Positions 35,558 to 44,295 of a DNA stretch of 64,000 bases are shown in pieces. Both the position numbers and the translations under genes were made by a program. This stretch comes from an uncultured Lachnobacterium sp. (lineage in GTDB: Bacteria; Bacillota; Clostridia; Lachnospirales; Lachnospiraceae), in NCBI GenBank assembly GCA_900550545.1, contig URSS01000011.1, positions 1 through 64,000 of the forward strand. Reading direction: 5' to 3'. Each line of letters opens with the position of its first letter. Positions within the stretch are counted from its first letter, which is position 1. The notes beneath the pieces are model-generated. The model was not told the DNA's origin, did not search any database, and saw only the letters and a list, made by a program, of their open reading frames with translations.

Positions 35558-36205
35558 ATGAAATCAATATTACTTATCGGTCTGGGAAGATTCGGACGGC
35601 ACATTGCTATAAAATTAGATGAATTGCATCATCAGGTGATGGCGGTAGATAAAGAAGATACTCGAGTTGATGCTGTACTTCCCTTTGTAACTAACGCTCA
35701 GATTGGGGATGCGACTAATGAAGATTTTTTAAGTTCGCTTGGTGTTGGAAATTTTGATGTTTGTATTGTGGCTATCGGAGATAACTTTCAGAATTCATTG
35801 GAAGTAACGTCCCTTTTGAAGGAACTCGGTGCAAAAATGGTGGTGTCTCGTGCCGCTCGTGATGTTCATGCAAAATTTCTTTTACGAAATGGCGCAGATG
35901 AAATTGTTTATCCCGAAAGGCAGCTTGCCGATTGGGTTGCGATCCGTTATAGTGCTGATCATATTTTCGATTATATAGAACTAGATGAAGAACATGCAAT
36001 CTTTGAAATATCTATACCGGAAGAATGGATAGGAAAAACAATCGGTCAGTTGGATATACGAAAAAAATATGACATCAATATTATGGCGCTGAAAACAAAT
36101 GATATTATGAATTTGAAAATAAGTTCCGATACGCAGTTGTTAAAGGACAGTACCATGCTTGTTCTTGGGGAGACGAAACATATTCAAAAATGTTTTCATA
36201 TTTAA
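35558..36205 (+). CDS. Potassium uptake regulator, TrkA/KtrA family (RCK)
   Basis: The protein has 215 residues: an RCK_N Rossmann fold with GLGRFGRHIA near 8-17 for NAD/ATP binding and the acidic strand-end VDKED, and an RCK_C domain (SIPEEWIGKTIGQLDI near 149). It gates the TrkH-type channel by forming a cytosolic ring; RCK_C domains of this type often bind c-di-AMP. One copy of each domain makes it KtrA-like rather than the doubled E. coli TrkA. AAGGAG precedes the ATG. Confidence 0.92.
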   Translation: MKSILLIGLGRFGRHIAIKLDELHHQVMAVDKEDTRVDAVLPFVTNAQIGDATNEDFLSSLGVGNFDVCIVAIGDNFQNSLEVTSLLKELGAKMVVSRAARDVHAKFLLRNGADEIVYPERQLADWVAIRYSADHIFDYIELDEEHAIFEISIPEEWIGKTIGQLDIRKKYDINIMALKTNDIMNLKISSDTQLLKDSTMLVLGETKHIQKCFHI

Positions 36206-36226
36206 TTTTTGAAAGAAGCTGGTGAT

Positions 36227-36769
36227 ATGAAAGACTTTGTTTTACTTATAGTAGTATTGGCAGCATTTATTTATGGTTATTTTCTTATGGGAAAACTGGA
36301 TAAATTGCTCGAGGAAAATCAATCCCAAAAACTTATTTCAGGTTCTAAGCTTAGGATTGGATTTGAAACACCTGCAATCATAGATTCTATTGCAGACCTA
36401 TTAGAACAATTTTCAAGCGAATACCCAGACTATGAGCTGAACCTGTTCTACGGTTCTGTAAGTGAAATAATAAATGGGTTGGGAAATAATAAACTTGATT
36501 TTGGCTTTATCATAGAAAATTCCAACGATATTTTGAAAGATGAGTATTGTTCCTTATCCCTTCAAATAAAGCAAAACGTCATTACGCCAGGTTCTATAGA
36601 TATTGCGGTACATCCCATCAACACGATTGAGAAACCAGTGAGAGTGATATGGCAAAATGACATTAATTGTATGAAGGGTCTATTTGTCGAAAAATTGCGT
36701 GATTTTTCGGAGCGTTTTCTGCTTTCGGCTACACGCCCGAATGGAAAAAAAGAAGAAAAGGTGGTATAA
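36227..36769 (+). CDS. Membrane-anchored LysR-substrate-domain-like protein
   Basis: The protein has 180 residues from ATG 36227; the in-frame TTG 36209 lacks a ribosome site, while GGTGAT precedes the ATG. A single hydrophobic span covers about 3-20 (FVLLIVVLAAFIYGYFLMG), with no helix-turn-helix. The rest matches the first half of a LysR substrate-binding domain: LRIGFETPAIIDSIADLLEQ, FSSEYPDYELNLFYG and LDFGFIIEN. It is only about half to two-thirds of a full domain. It lies between trkA and kdpD, so a sensory or inhibitory role for K+ uptake is inferred. I know of no characterised homologue. Confidence 0.65.
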   Translation: MKDFVLLIVVLAAFIYGYFLMGKLDKLLEENQSQKLISGSKLRIGFETPAIIDSIADLLEQFSSEYPDYELNLFYGSVSEIINGLGNNKLDFGFIIENSNDILKDEYCSLSLQIKQNVITPGSIDIAVHPINTIEKPVRVIWQNDINCMKGLFVEKLRDFSERFLLSATRPNGKKEEKVV

Positions 36770-36811
36770 TCTTTATGCGATTTTAATGTCAGTGCTAAAG
36801 GAGATGACCGT

Positions 36812-39511
36812 ATGGGTGAAAGCAGACACAATTCGGATCAGTTATTAAAGGCAATCCAAACTGATGAAGAAAACCGTAATAAAGGACATTTGAAAATCTT
36901 TTTCGGATACGCAGCTGGTGTGGGTAAAACCTACGCCATGTTAGAAGCAGCTCATATGGAAAAACAGCAGGGAATTGACGTGGTAGCCGGTTTTGTAGAA
37001 ACCCACGCACGTCCCCAAACAGCAGCTCTTTTGAATGGCTTAGAAGTTCTTCCTACAAGAAAAGTTTTTTATAATGGTATGATACTGGACGAATTCGATA
37101 TTGGCATGGCGTTGAAAAGAAAACCACAGCTTATCCTTGTAGATGAACTTGCGCATACGAATGCCGAAGGATGCCGTCATGCAAAACGGTATCAGGACAT
37201 TAAGGAACTTTTGAATGCAGGGATTGATGTCTATACGACTGTCAATGTTCAGCATATTGAAAGCCTTTGTGATACAGTTGCATCCATTACGGAAATTGTT
37301 GTACGGGAACGCATCCCGGATTCTATTTTTGATAATGCAGATCAGGTTGAATTAATAGATATTGAACCACAGGATTTGATCAACCGTTTGAATACAGGAA
37401 ATGTATACAGACAGACACAGGCAAAACAGGCAGTAGAAAATTTTTTTACAATAGAAAATTTGACAGCTCTCCGGGAGATTTCACTGCGGCGATGTGCGGA
37501 CCGGGTGAATATCCTCACAGAAAATACCCGCATAAAAAATCATGGAGATTATCACACAGGCGAACATATTCTTGTATGTCTATCTTCTTCTCCATCCAAT
37601 GCGAAAATTATCCGTACCGCCGCAAAAATGGCTTCTGCTTTTAAAGGGGAGTTTACGGCTCTATTTGTAGAAACCCCAGATTTTTCGGTGATGAGCGAGG
37701 AAAATGTAAAACGCCTGCGTTCAAATATTCGTCTTGCTGAGCAGCTTGGGGCAAAAATAGAAACAGTTTACGGAGAAGATGTTCCGTTTCAGATTGCGGA
37801 ATTTACTCGTTTGTCCGGTGTGTCAAAGATTGTGATCGGACGTAGTTCTGCTACAAAACGGCATTTGCTCAGCAAACCGACCCTGACAGAAAAATTGATT
37901 GATTATGCCCCTAACCTGGATGTGCATATTATTCCGGATACGGTTTCTAATGCGGCAGTGTATCAGTTAAGAGGGGGCAGGAAAAAGAACCATATCGTAT
38001 TCTCTGTCACTGATACATTAAAATCTACTGCGATTCTGATTTTATCCAGTTTAGTCGGAATGATTTTCCAGAAATTTGGATTTGACGAAGCAAATATCAT
38101 TACTGTTTTTGTTTTAGGTGTTCTTGTCACCGCTGTCATCACGAAACATCAGATATACAGCCTAATTTCCTCGATTGTAAGTGTTTTGGTCTTTAATTTC
38201 CTGTTTACGGAACCTCAATTTACCTTGCAGGCGTATGATCAGGGTTATCCTGTTACCTTTATTATCATGTTGTTGGCGGCGTTTTTAACCAGTTCTCTTG
38301 CTATACAGATTAAAAACCAAGCAAAACAGGCGGCACAATCTGCTTACCGTACCAAAGTGTTATTTGATACAAACCAGCTATTGCAACAGGCAAAAGATAA
38401 AAATGAAATTGTATCTGCAACTTCAAATCAGCTCATTAAACTCTTGAGAAAAGATATCGTTTTTTATTTAGCTGATGGAGAAGTGTTGGATACACCACAT
38501 ATTTTTTCTGTAACTGAAGAAAACTTGGAATCGTGTATTTCCGAAAATGAAAAGGCCGTTGCCGGCTGGGTATTGAAAAACAATAAACGTGCCGGAGCTA
38601 CAACAGGAACGCTTTCCAATGCAAAATGCCTGTACCTTGCTGTTCGCAGCAGCAGTATGGTATATGGAGTTATTGGAATCGTGATGGGGGAAATACCTCT
38701 TGATCCATTTGAAAATAGTATTCTGCTATCCATTCTCGGAGAATGTGCCCTGGCTTTGGAAAATGAGAAAAATGCCCGTGAGAAACAGGAGGCGGCCATT
38801 CTTGCAAAAAATGAACAGTTGCGAGCGAACCTGCTGCGTGCTATTTCACATGATTTGAGGACACCGCTGACATCCATTTCCGGTAATGCCAGCAATCTTT
38901 TGTCCAACGGCGATTCCTTTGATAATGATACAAAAAAGCAGCTGTACACGGATATTTATGATGATTCCATGTGGCTGATTAACCTTGTAGAAAACTTGCT
39001 GGCTGTAACCCGGATTGAAGAAGGACGGTTGAATCTTCGTATAACGGAAGATTTGATGGATGACGTGATCACAGAAGCGTTACATCATATTAACCGAAAG
39101 AGTGAAGAACATCATATTTCCGTTGAAAGCAAAGAAGAATTTCTTCTTGCAAAAATGGATGCAAAGCTTATTGTTCAGGTAATCATCAATATTGTTGATA
39201 ATGCTATCAAATATACACCTAAAAACTCTCATATTGTTATTCGGACAGAAAAGAGGGGAAAACAAGCAATCGTATCTATATCGGATGACGGAAACGGAAT
39301 TGCTGACGAAATAAAGCCACGGATATTCGACATGTTCTATAGCGGTGCAAATCAAATTGCAGACAGCCGCCGAAGTTTAGGACTCGGATTATCTTTGTGC
39401 AAGTCCATTATTAACGCCCACGGCGGAGAACTTACTGTTTCAGATAATCTGCCGCACGGAACAGTATTTACATTTACATTACCGGCAGGGGAGGTCAAAG
39501 TATATGAATAA
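36812..39511 (+). CDS. kdpD: Sensor histidine kinase KdpD
   Basis: The protein has 899 residues. The order is: KdpD N-terminal domain with Walker A GYAAGVGKT near 31-39 and VDELAHTNAEG, a USP-like domain (about 250-375), four close membrane spans (DUF4118, about 395-500), a GAF-like region, the phosphoacceptor H in AISHDLRTPLTS near 680 and HATPase (NIVDNAIKY, DDGNGI, GLGLSLC). The USP domain holds SSS, then exactly 20 residues, then FTALF, close to the c-di-AMP motif SxS-X20-FTAxY known in Staphylococcus KdpD. Here it would act with KdpE on the Trk genes, since no KdpFABC pump is in view. Confidence 0.93.
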   Translation: MGESRHNSDQLLKAIQTDEENRNKGHLKIFFGYAAGVGKTYAMLEAAHMEKQQGIDVVAGFVETHARPQTAALLNGLEVLPTRKVFYNGMILDEFDIGMALKRKPQLILVDELAHTNAEGCRHAKRYQDIKELLNAGIDVYTTVNVQHIESLCDTVASITEIVVRERIPDSIFDNADQVELIDIEPQDLINRLNTGNVYRQTQAKQAVENFFTIENLTALREISLRRCADRVNILTENTRIKNHGDYHTGEHILVCLSSSPSNAKIIRTAAKMASAFKGEFTALFVETPDFSVMSEENVKRLRSNIRLAEQLGAKIETVYGEDVPFQIAEFTRLSGVSKIVIGRSSATKRHLLSKPTLTEKLIDYAPNLDVHIIPDTVSNAAVYQLRGGRKKNHIVFSVTDTLKSTAILILSSLVGMIFQKFGFDEANIITVFVLGVLVTAVITKHQIYSLISSIVSVLVFNFLFTEPQFTLQAYDQGYPVTFIIMLLAAFLTSSLAIQIKNQAKQAAQSAYRTKVLFDTNQLLQQAKDKNEIVSATSNQLIKLLRKDIVFYLADGEVLDTPHIFSVTEENLESCISENEKAVAGWVLKNNKRAGATTGTLSNAKCLYLAVRSSSMVYGVIGIVMGEIPLDPFENSILLSILGECALALENEKNAREKQEAAILAKNEQLRANLLRAISHDLRTPLTSISGNASNLLSNGDSFDNDTKKQLYTDIYDDSMWLINLVENLLAVTRIEEGRLNLRITEDLMDDVITEALHHINRKSEEHHISVESKEEFLLAKMDAKLIVQVIINIVDNAIKYTPKNSHIVIRTEKRGKQAIVSISDDGNGIADEIKPRIFDMFYSGANQIADSRRSLGLGLSLCKSIINAHGGELTVSDNLPHGTVFTFTLPAGEVKVYE

Positions 39512-40205
39512 GTTACTAATATTAGTTGTAGAAGATGACACATCTGTCAGAAATTTAATTACAACAACCTTAAAAGCGCACGAATACCGATATCTGACGG
39601 CACCCGATGGTCAATCGGCAATTTTAGAAACATCTTCACACAATCCTGACATTGTTTTACTTGATTTAGGACTTCCTGATATAGACGGTGTTGAGATTAT
39701 TAAAAAAATCCGTACTTGGTCAAACATGCCAATTATCGTAATCAGTGCTCGAAGTGAAGATACCGATAAAATTGATGCGTTGGATGCTGGCGCAGATGAT
39801 TATTTAACAAAGCCATTTTCTGTTGAGGAACTGCTTGCCAGACTACGAGTCACGCAAAGAAGGTTATCGATGATGCAAAAAGTATCCCCTGCCGAAGCGG
39901 TTGTTTTTGTAAACGGAAAACTTCGTGTAGATTATGCTGCAGGTTGTGCTTATTTGAATGAAGAAGAGTTGCATTTAACACCTATTGAATATAAGTTGCT
40001 TTGCCTGTTGACAAGAAATATAGGAAAAGTTCTGACCCATACTTTCATTACGCAAAGCATTTGGGGAAGTAGTTGGGATAATGATATTGCTTCCCTTCGT
40101 GTGTTTATGGCAACACTTCGTAAAAAAATCGAGAAAGAACCGAACTCTCCACAATATATCCAAACACACATTGGCGTGGGGTATCGGATGCTGAAAGTTG
40201 ATTGA
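39504..40205 (+). CDS. kdpE: Response regulator KdpE
   Basis: The protein has 233 residues. It is an OmpR-type regulator with receiver D in IVLLDLGLPDIDGVE near 53, the switch residues VISARSE and K in LTKPFS, and a winged helix (THTFITQSIWGSSWDN, LRVFMATLRKKIE). It overlaps kdpD by 8 bases, so the two are coupled. Likely targets are K+ uptake genes in this operon. A stub of an unrelated ABC permease follows immediately, so its 3' end marks a recombination boundary. Confidence 0.93.
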   Translation: MNKLLILVVEDDTSVRNLITTTLKAHEYRYLTAPDGQSAILETSSHNPDIVLLDLGLPDIDGVEIIKKIRTWSNMPIIVISARSEDTDKIDALDAGADDYLTKPFSVEELLARLRVTQRRLSMMQKVSPAEAVVFVNGKLRVDYAAGCAYLNEEELHLTPIEYKLLCLLTRNIGKVLTHTFITQSIWGSSWDNDIASLRVFMATLRKKIEKEPNSPQYIQTHIGVGYRMLKVD

Positions 40206-40225
40206 ACTTCACAACACCGTAGCTT

Positions 40226-40315
40226 ATGAAAAAAATGGTCAGCAGTCTTATTCCTTTCCTGGCATTACAGAAATACTATGTTACAGGAATTGCTTCTACC
40301 GGAACCAAGAATTAA
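40226..40315 (+). pseudogene. Stub of a carbohydrate ABC permease (MalG-type C-terminus)
   Basis: The frame reads LIPFLALQKYYVTGIASTGTKN before TAA 40313-40315. This is the typical end of CUT1 inner-membrane permeases (a hydrophobic run, then QKYF/YV-x-GI, then G-x-KG). Everything upstream is gone and replaced by kdpE. With the GH32 gene 20 bases later and a fructokinase stub beyond, it points to a decayed sucrose/fructan uptake operon. Confidence 0.65.
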
Positions 40316-40334
40316 CAGAAAGTGAAATAAGGAT

Positions 40335-41819
40335 ATGATAAATGAGGCATTGAAAAAAGCATGTGAATATGAAAGAAAAAAAGAACAGGAAATATCCTCA
40401 CAGGAGCGTCCGGTATTTCATTTGTCACCAAGAGTCGGATGGATGAATGATCCAAACGGATTTTCATATTATGATGGAAAATATCATCTCTTTTATCAGT
40501 ATCATCCATATGATACTGTGTGGGGACCAATGCACTGGGGACATGCGGTGAGCGATGATTTGCTGCACTGGGAGTATCTCCCTGTGGCAATCGCTCCTGA
40601 TGAAAAATACGATAAGGATGGATGCTTCTCGGGAAGCGCGCTGGCTTTGGATGATGGAAGACATTTATTAATGTACACCGGAGTCAGAAGAGAAGAACAG
40701 CCAGATGGAACGGTAAGGGATATTCAGGCCCAGTGCATTGCCGTAGGAGATGGTCTTAAGTATAAAAAGTATGAAAAAAATCCTGTGCTCGGAGAAAACG
40801 ACCTGCCGGAAGGTTCCAGCAAATTTGATTTCCGTGATCCAAAGATGTGGCGGGGAACTGATGGCAGATTTTATTGTGTAGTGGGAAGCCGTCATGTAAA
40901 GAATCAGGGACAGATATTACTTTTCTCTAGTGATGATGGATTTGACTGGAAATATGACACTACTTTGGCAAGCAACAATAACCGTTATGGAAGAATGTGG
41001 GAATGTCCGGATTTCTTTAAGCTTGGCGATAAATGGCTGCTTATAACAAGTCCGCAGGATCTGGTTCCACAGGGCTTGGAATTTGACAATGGAAATGTAA
41101 CTCTTTGTATAGCAGGCGAATATAATGCGCAGAATGAGAAGTTTACGGAGCAGAATGTACAAACTCTGGATTACGGGATAGATTTTTATGCACCACAGAC
41201 GATACTTGCACCGGACGGACGAAGAATAATGATCGGATGGATGCAGAACTGGGATACCTGCCAGATGTGTCCGGAGGATGCAAAATGGTTCGGTCAGATG
41301 AGTCTGCCAAGAGAACTGTTCTGGAAAGATGGGCGGGTCTGCCAAAAACCTGTGCGTGAGGTTGATGCCATGCGTTCAGAATGTATCAGATTCAGCAATG
41401 TAACCGTTTCTGGAGACTTTAAGCTAGATGAAATATGTGGTAGAATGATCGACATGGAGATATCTCTGCGCCCTAATGATGTTAACAACCATTATCGTAA
41501 ATTCAGGATTGATTTTGCTGAAAATGACCAGTACTATACATCGCTTATATTTGATCCAATTGAGGATACACTGGAAATTGACCGCAAACATTGTGGTTCA
41601 AGACGTGCAATTGATCATCAGAGAAAGTGCAGGGCAAACTATAAAAATAACGAGTTAAAGCTTCGCATAATACTTGACAGATATAGTGCTGAGATATTTG
41701 TCAACGATGGTGAGTCAGTTATCACCACTACCATGTATACGGATCAGAATGCGGATAGTGTTTCATTTTATGCAGACGGAAAAGCGCAGATGGATATCGT
41801 TAAATATAATCTGGATTAA
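40335..41819 (+). CDS. GH32 beta-fructofuranosidase (sucrose/fructooligosaccharide hydrolase)
   Basis: The protein has 494 residues and no signal peptide, so it is cytosolic. The five-bladed propeller motifs are all present: nucleophile D in GWMNDPNG near 36, FRDPKMW near 166 (transition-state Asp) and the acid/base Glu in WECPDFF near 222. A C-terminal beta-sandwich follows (LKLRIILDRYSAEIFVND). It cleaves fructosyl bonds in sucrose or short fructans. It is preceded by a sugar permease stub and followed without a gap by a fructokinase stub, so it is the sole intact gene of its former operon. Confidence 0.93.
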   Translation: MINEALKKACEYERKKEQEISSQERPVFHLSPRVGWMNDPNGFSYYDGKYHLFYQYHPYDTVWGPMHWGHAVSDDLLHWEYLPVAIAPDEKYDKDGCFSGSALALDDGRHLLMYTGVRREEQPDGTVRDIQAQCIAVGDGLKYKKYEKNPVLGENDLPEGSSKFDFRDPKMWRGTDGRFYCVVGSRHVKNQGQILLFSSDDGFDWKYDTTLASNNNRYGRMWECPDFFKLGDKWLLITSPQDLVPQGLEFDNGNVTLCIAGEYNAQNEKFTEQNVQTLDYGIDFYAPQTILAPDGRRIMIGWMQNWDTCQMCPEDAKWFGQMSLPRELFWKDGRVCQKPVREVDAMRSECIRFSNVTVSGDFKLDEICGRMIDMEISLRPNDVNNHYRKFRIDFAENDQYYTSLIFDPIEDTLEIDRKHCGSRRAIDHQRKCRANYKNNELKLRIILDRYSAEIFVNDGESVITTTMYTDQNADSVSFYADGKAQMDIVKYNLD

Positions 41820-41962
41820 TGGAGCAGGTATTGTACGGACTTACAGAGGCAGATCTTCAGGAGATGCTAAGATTTGCAAATGCAGCAGCTTCTATCATCA
41901 CGACAAGGAAAGGTGCACTCCGTGTGATGCCAACTCTTTCGGAGATAGAACAGGTGATATAA
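41819..41962 (+). pseudogene. C-terminal stub of a PfkB-family fructokinase
   Basis: The frame from ATG 41819 (whose A is the last base of the GH32 stop) gives 47 residues, including LRFANAAASIITTRKGALRV and MPTLSEIEQVI, ending at TAA. This is the characteristic C-terminus of PfkB fructokinases (FANAAGAL-TTTKKGAIPALPT-type). The catalytic GAGD and the sugar site are lost. A deletion must have joined the GH32 gene end to this fragment. It may still be translated by coupling, but it cannot be an active kinase. Confidence 0.75.
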
Positions 41963-41965
41963 TAA

Positions 41966-43081
41966 GTGGACATCAAAATATACACATTAACGCACAAAAA
42001 ATTTAATGTTCCGCCGGATCCATTGTATGTTCCGTTACAGGTAGGGAGTGAAGAAAAAGAGGACCTTGGGTATCTTTGCGATAATACCGGGGAGAATATT
42101 TCCGCTTTGAATTGTTATTACAGTGAATTGACAGGCCTGTACTGGATCTGGAAGAACGATCATGAGACGGAATATGTGGGAACCTGTCATTACCGGAGAT
42201 TTCTTTTGAATGAACAGGAAAAGATTTTTACAAAAAGAGAACTGGAAGAGAAACTGCGGTCATATGACTTGATCACAACAAAGCGTGTGCATCTCAATAA
42301 TTCCTATTACTATGGGTTTTCCGCAAATCACAATATTCATGCGCTTGATGTTACTGGTGAGGTAATAAAAGAAAAATATCCAGCGTACTATGATACGTTT
42401 GTGCGTCTGGTAAATGGACCGGAAACTTACTTTGGCAATATGTTTGTTACATCAAAGAAACATTTTGATGATTATTGCAGCTGGCTGTTTATTATCTTTT
42501 TTGAGGTACAGAAACGGATTGACCTTGAGACAGATGCGGATGAATATCACAGAAGAGTGTTTGGATTCATTTCGGAATTTCTCCTTCTGGTGTGGATAAC
42601 GGTTAATCAGCTTCACGTCTTTGAGTGCAAAGTGGGAATGATCGGGGAGAAAGCAGAGACGCGCGAAATGAAAGAGCAGATAGCCGTATATTTGGAAAAA
42701 AGAGATGTTGCTGGGGCGAAGAAATATTTTATGGATTGCCTGAGAAAGCGCCCGGATGTTTTGATGGAAGCTTCGGATATTACCGGGGAGCTGCGCCTTT
42801 GCATGCAGATCATTGGAACAGCGGATCGGGAATTGCAGCTGACAGGGCACTCCTTTTTGGAAAGAGTATGCAGCCTGCCGGTGCTGATCAAAGAATTTTC
42901 CGGCCTGAATCAAATCGTTGGACGCTGCCGTCTGGGGCAGGAGAGCGAAGAAGATACTGCATTTATTAAGGAATATGGAATCAGCCGCATTGCAGCAGAG
43001 GTGGCAGTATGTATTCTTCCGATGGACGAAAAAGAAAAGAATACGCTATTGCAGAAAATAATGGAGCATTATTTTACATAG
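41966..43081 (+). CDS. DUF4422 glycosyltransferase-like protein
   Basis: The protein has 371 residues from GTG 41966 (no ATG nearby; AGGTGAT lies upstream). The N-terminal 220 residues match DUF4422, a family tied to capsule/exopolysaccharide glycosyltransferases: ALNCYYSELTGLYWIWKN, VGTCHYRRFLL, and YFGNMFVTSKKHFDDYC. A helical tail of about 130 residues follows. The acceptor is unknown and no other capsule gene is near, so it is an orphan, only 3 bases after the fructokinase stub. A long terminator stem follows. Confidence 0.78.
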   Translation: MDIKIYTLTHKKFNVPPDPLYVPLQVGSEEKEDLGYLCDNTGENISALNCYYSELTGLYWIWKNDHETEYVGTCHYRRFLLNEQEKIFTKRELEEKLRSYDLITTKRVHLNNSYYYGFSANHNIHALDVTGEVIKEKYPAYYDTFVRLVNGPETYFGNMFVTSKKHFDDYCSWLFIIFFEVQKRIDLETDADEYHRRVFGFISEFLLLVWITVNQLHVFECKVGMIGEKAETREMKEQIAVYLEKRDVAGAKKYFMDCLRKRPDVLMEASDITGELRLCMQIIGTADRELQLTGHSFLERVCSLPVLIKEFSGLNQIVGRCRLGQESEEDTAFIKEYGISRIAAEVAVCILPMDEKEKNTLLQKIMEHYFT

Positions 43082-43086
43082 ATAAT

Positions 43087-43141
43087 AAAAAGAAAGTGTT
43101 ACTGTTCATGGGAAAATTGTGAATAGCAATACTTTCTTTTT
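43087..43141 (+). terminator. Long-stem terminator after the DUF4422 gene
   Basis: AAAAAGAAAGT (43087-43097) pairs perfectly with ACTTTCTTTTT (43131-43141), and the stem continues inward with TT/AA, CT/AG and TTCA/TGAA pairs. The outer A/T arms could work on both strands. Confidence 0.75.
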
Positions 43142-43164
43142 ATGTGGTAAAATTAAGCTAATAA

Positions 43165-43173
43165 TGGTATAAT
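43165..43173 (+). promoter_or_regulatory. Extended -10 promoter of the mutarotase-like gene
   Basis: TGG followed by a perfect TATAAT (43168-43173), 40 bases before the TTG start; the -35 is weak. Confidence 0.5.
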
Positions 43174-43212
43174 TTACCTAACAAAAATACTTAATTACAG
43201 GAGGATGGAAAT

Positions 43213-44085
43213 TTGGCCAGACATATCTTAGAAAATGAAGAAATATGCATTGAAGTGGATACACATGGTGCAGAGTTAAAGTCGCTTGTCCGTAAAGATA
43301 CTGGAACAGAATATATGTGGAAAGCAGATCCACAGTTCTGGAGACGTACATCACCGGTACTTTTCCCATTTGTAGGAAGTATTAACAAAAAGGAATTTCG
43401 GACCAAAGGAAAAACATATACAATGAATCAGCATGGTTTTGCAAGAGATATGGATTTTAAACTGGATCATCAGACCGCAGATGAAATGTGGTTCGTTCTT
43501 TCGTCAAATGAGGAGACTTTGGAAAAGTATCCATATGCATTTGTACTGAAACTGGGATATCGTATCAGTGGTAGCAGTGTTGAGATTATCTGGCAGGTGG
43601 AGAATCCTTCCGACGAAGAGCTTCCCTTCTCAATTGGTGGACATCCTGCTTTTAACTGCCCGATTGATCCGGTAAAAAAACAGACCGATTATCAATTGCA
43701 TTTTGATGTGGAAGGACCGCTCGTAAGTTCCCGTCTGGAAGACGGACTTACAGGGACAATTAAGGATACCTATCCATTGCAGAACGGATATCTTCCTTTG
43801 ACAGAGCAGTTGTTTGATAACGATGCACTTATTATTGAAAAACAGAAGGTTAAAAAAGTACAAATCTGTGACAGGGAAGGAAATGCATATCTTACGGTCA
43901 CCATGGATGCCCCATTGTTTGGTATCTGGTCACCGACAGGAAAACAGGCCCCGTTTGTGTGCATTGAGCCTTGGTATGGAAGATGTGACAGTAAAGACTT
44001 TACTGGTGATCTGAACGAGCGTGCATACGGCAACAGTATTGCGCCGGGAGAAATCTGGAAAAAAGGATTTACCGTTACCGTATAG
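43213..44085 (+). CDS. Aldose 1-epimerase family protein (LacX/galactose-mutarotase-like)
   Basis: The protein has 290 residues from TTG 43213, fixed by GGAGG at 43200-43204, 8 bases upstream. Family motifs are GAELKSLVRKDTGTEYMW at the N-terminus, FPFVGSINKKEF, NQHGFARDMDF (first active-site His) and IGGHPAFNCP near 140 (second His). CIEPWYGRCD near 256 carries the catalytic Glu region. It interconverts sugar anomers in the cytosol. The exact sugar is unknown; it stands before the mannan genes but has its own promoter. Confidence 0.87.
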   Translation: MARHILENEEICIEVDTHGAELKSLVRKDTGTEYMWKADPQFWRRTSPVLFPFVGSINKKEFRTKGKTYTMNQHGFARDMDFKLDHQTADEMWFVLSSNEETLEKYPYAFVLKLGYRISGSSVEIIWQVENPSDEELPFSIGGHPAFNCPIDPVKKQTDYQLHFDVEGPLVSSRLEDGLTGTIKDTYPLQNGYLPLTEQLFDNDALIIEKQKVKKVQICDREGNAYLTVTMDAPLFGIWSPTGKQAPFVCIEPWYGRCDSKDFTGDLNERAYGNSIAPGEIWKKGFTVTV

Positions 44086-44228
44086 TTCCCATTGGGCATT
44101 TTATCCAATTGAAATGCATTAGAAAAAGCATTAAAAATATATTTTCGTTCATGTTGCACAAAGAACTTAAAAAAGATTAAATTTAATTAAAATAAGTTAA
44201 AAAACACTGTACAATTGATTTCATTTAA

Positions 44229-44237
44229 TGCTATACT
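44229..44237 (+). promoter_or_regulatory. Extended -10 promoter of the phosphomutase-GH36-LacI unit
   Basis: TGC plus TATACT (44232-44237), with a weak TGTACA -35 18 bases upstream at 44208-44213. The start codon is 58 bases further. Confidence 0.45.
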
Positions 44238-44295
44238 AGGGATATGAATTGTTTAAGGTTTTCATAAAGAAAATGTTAAGAAAAGGAGAAAAATC

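Noticed and set aside
41674..42006. 110-residue ORF spanning the GH32 end and the kinase stub
   Set aside because: It lies in a different frame from both GH32 and the recognisable PfkB tail, with no protein similarity visible.
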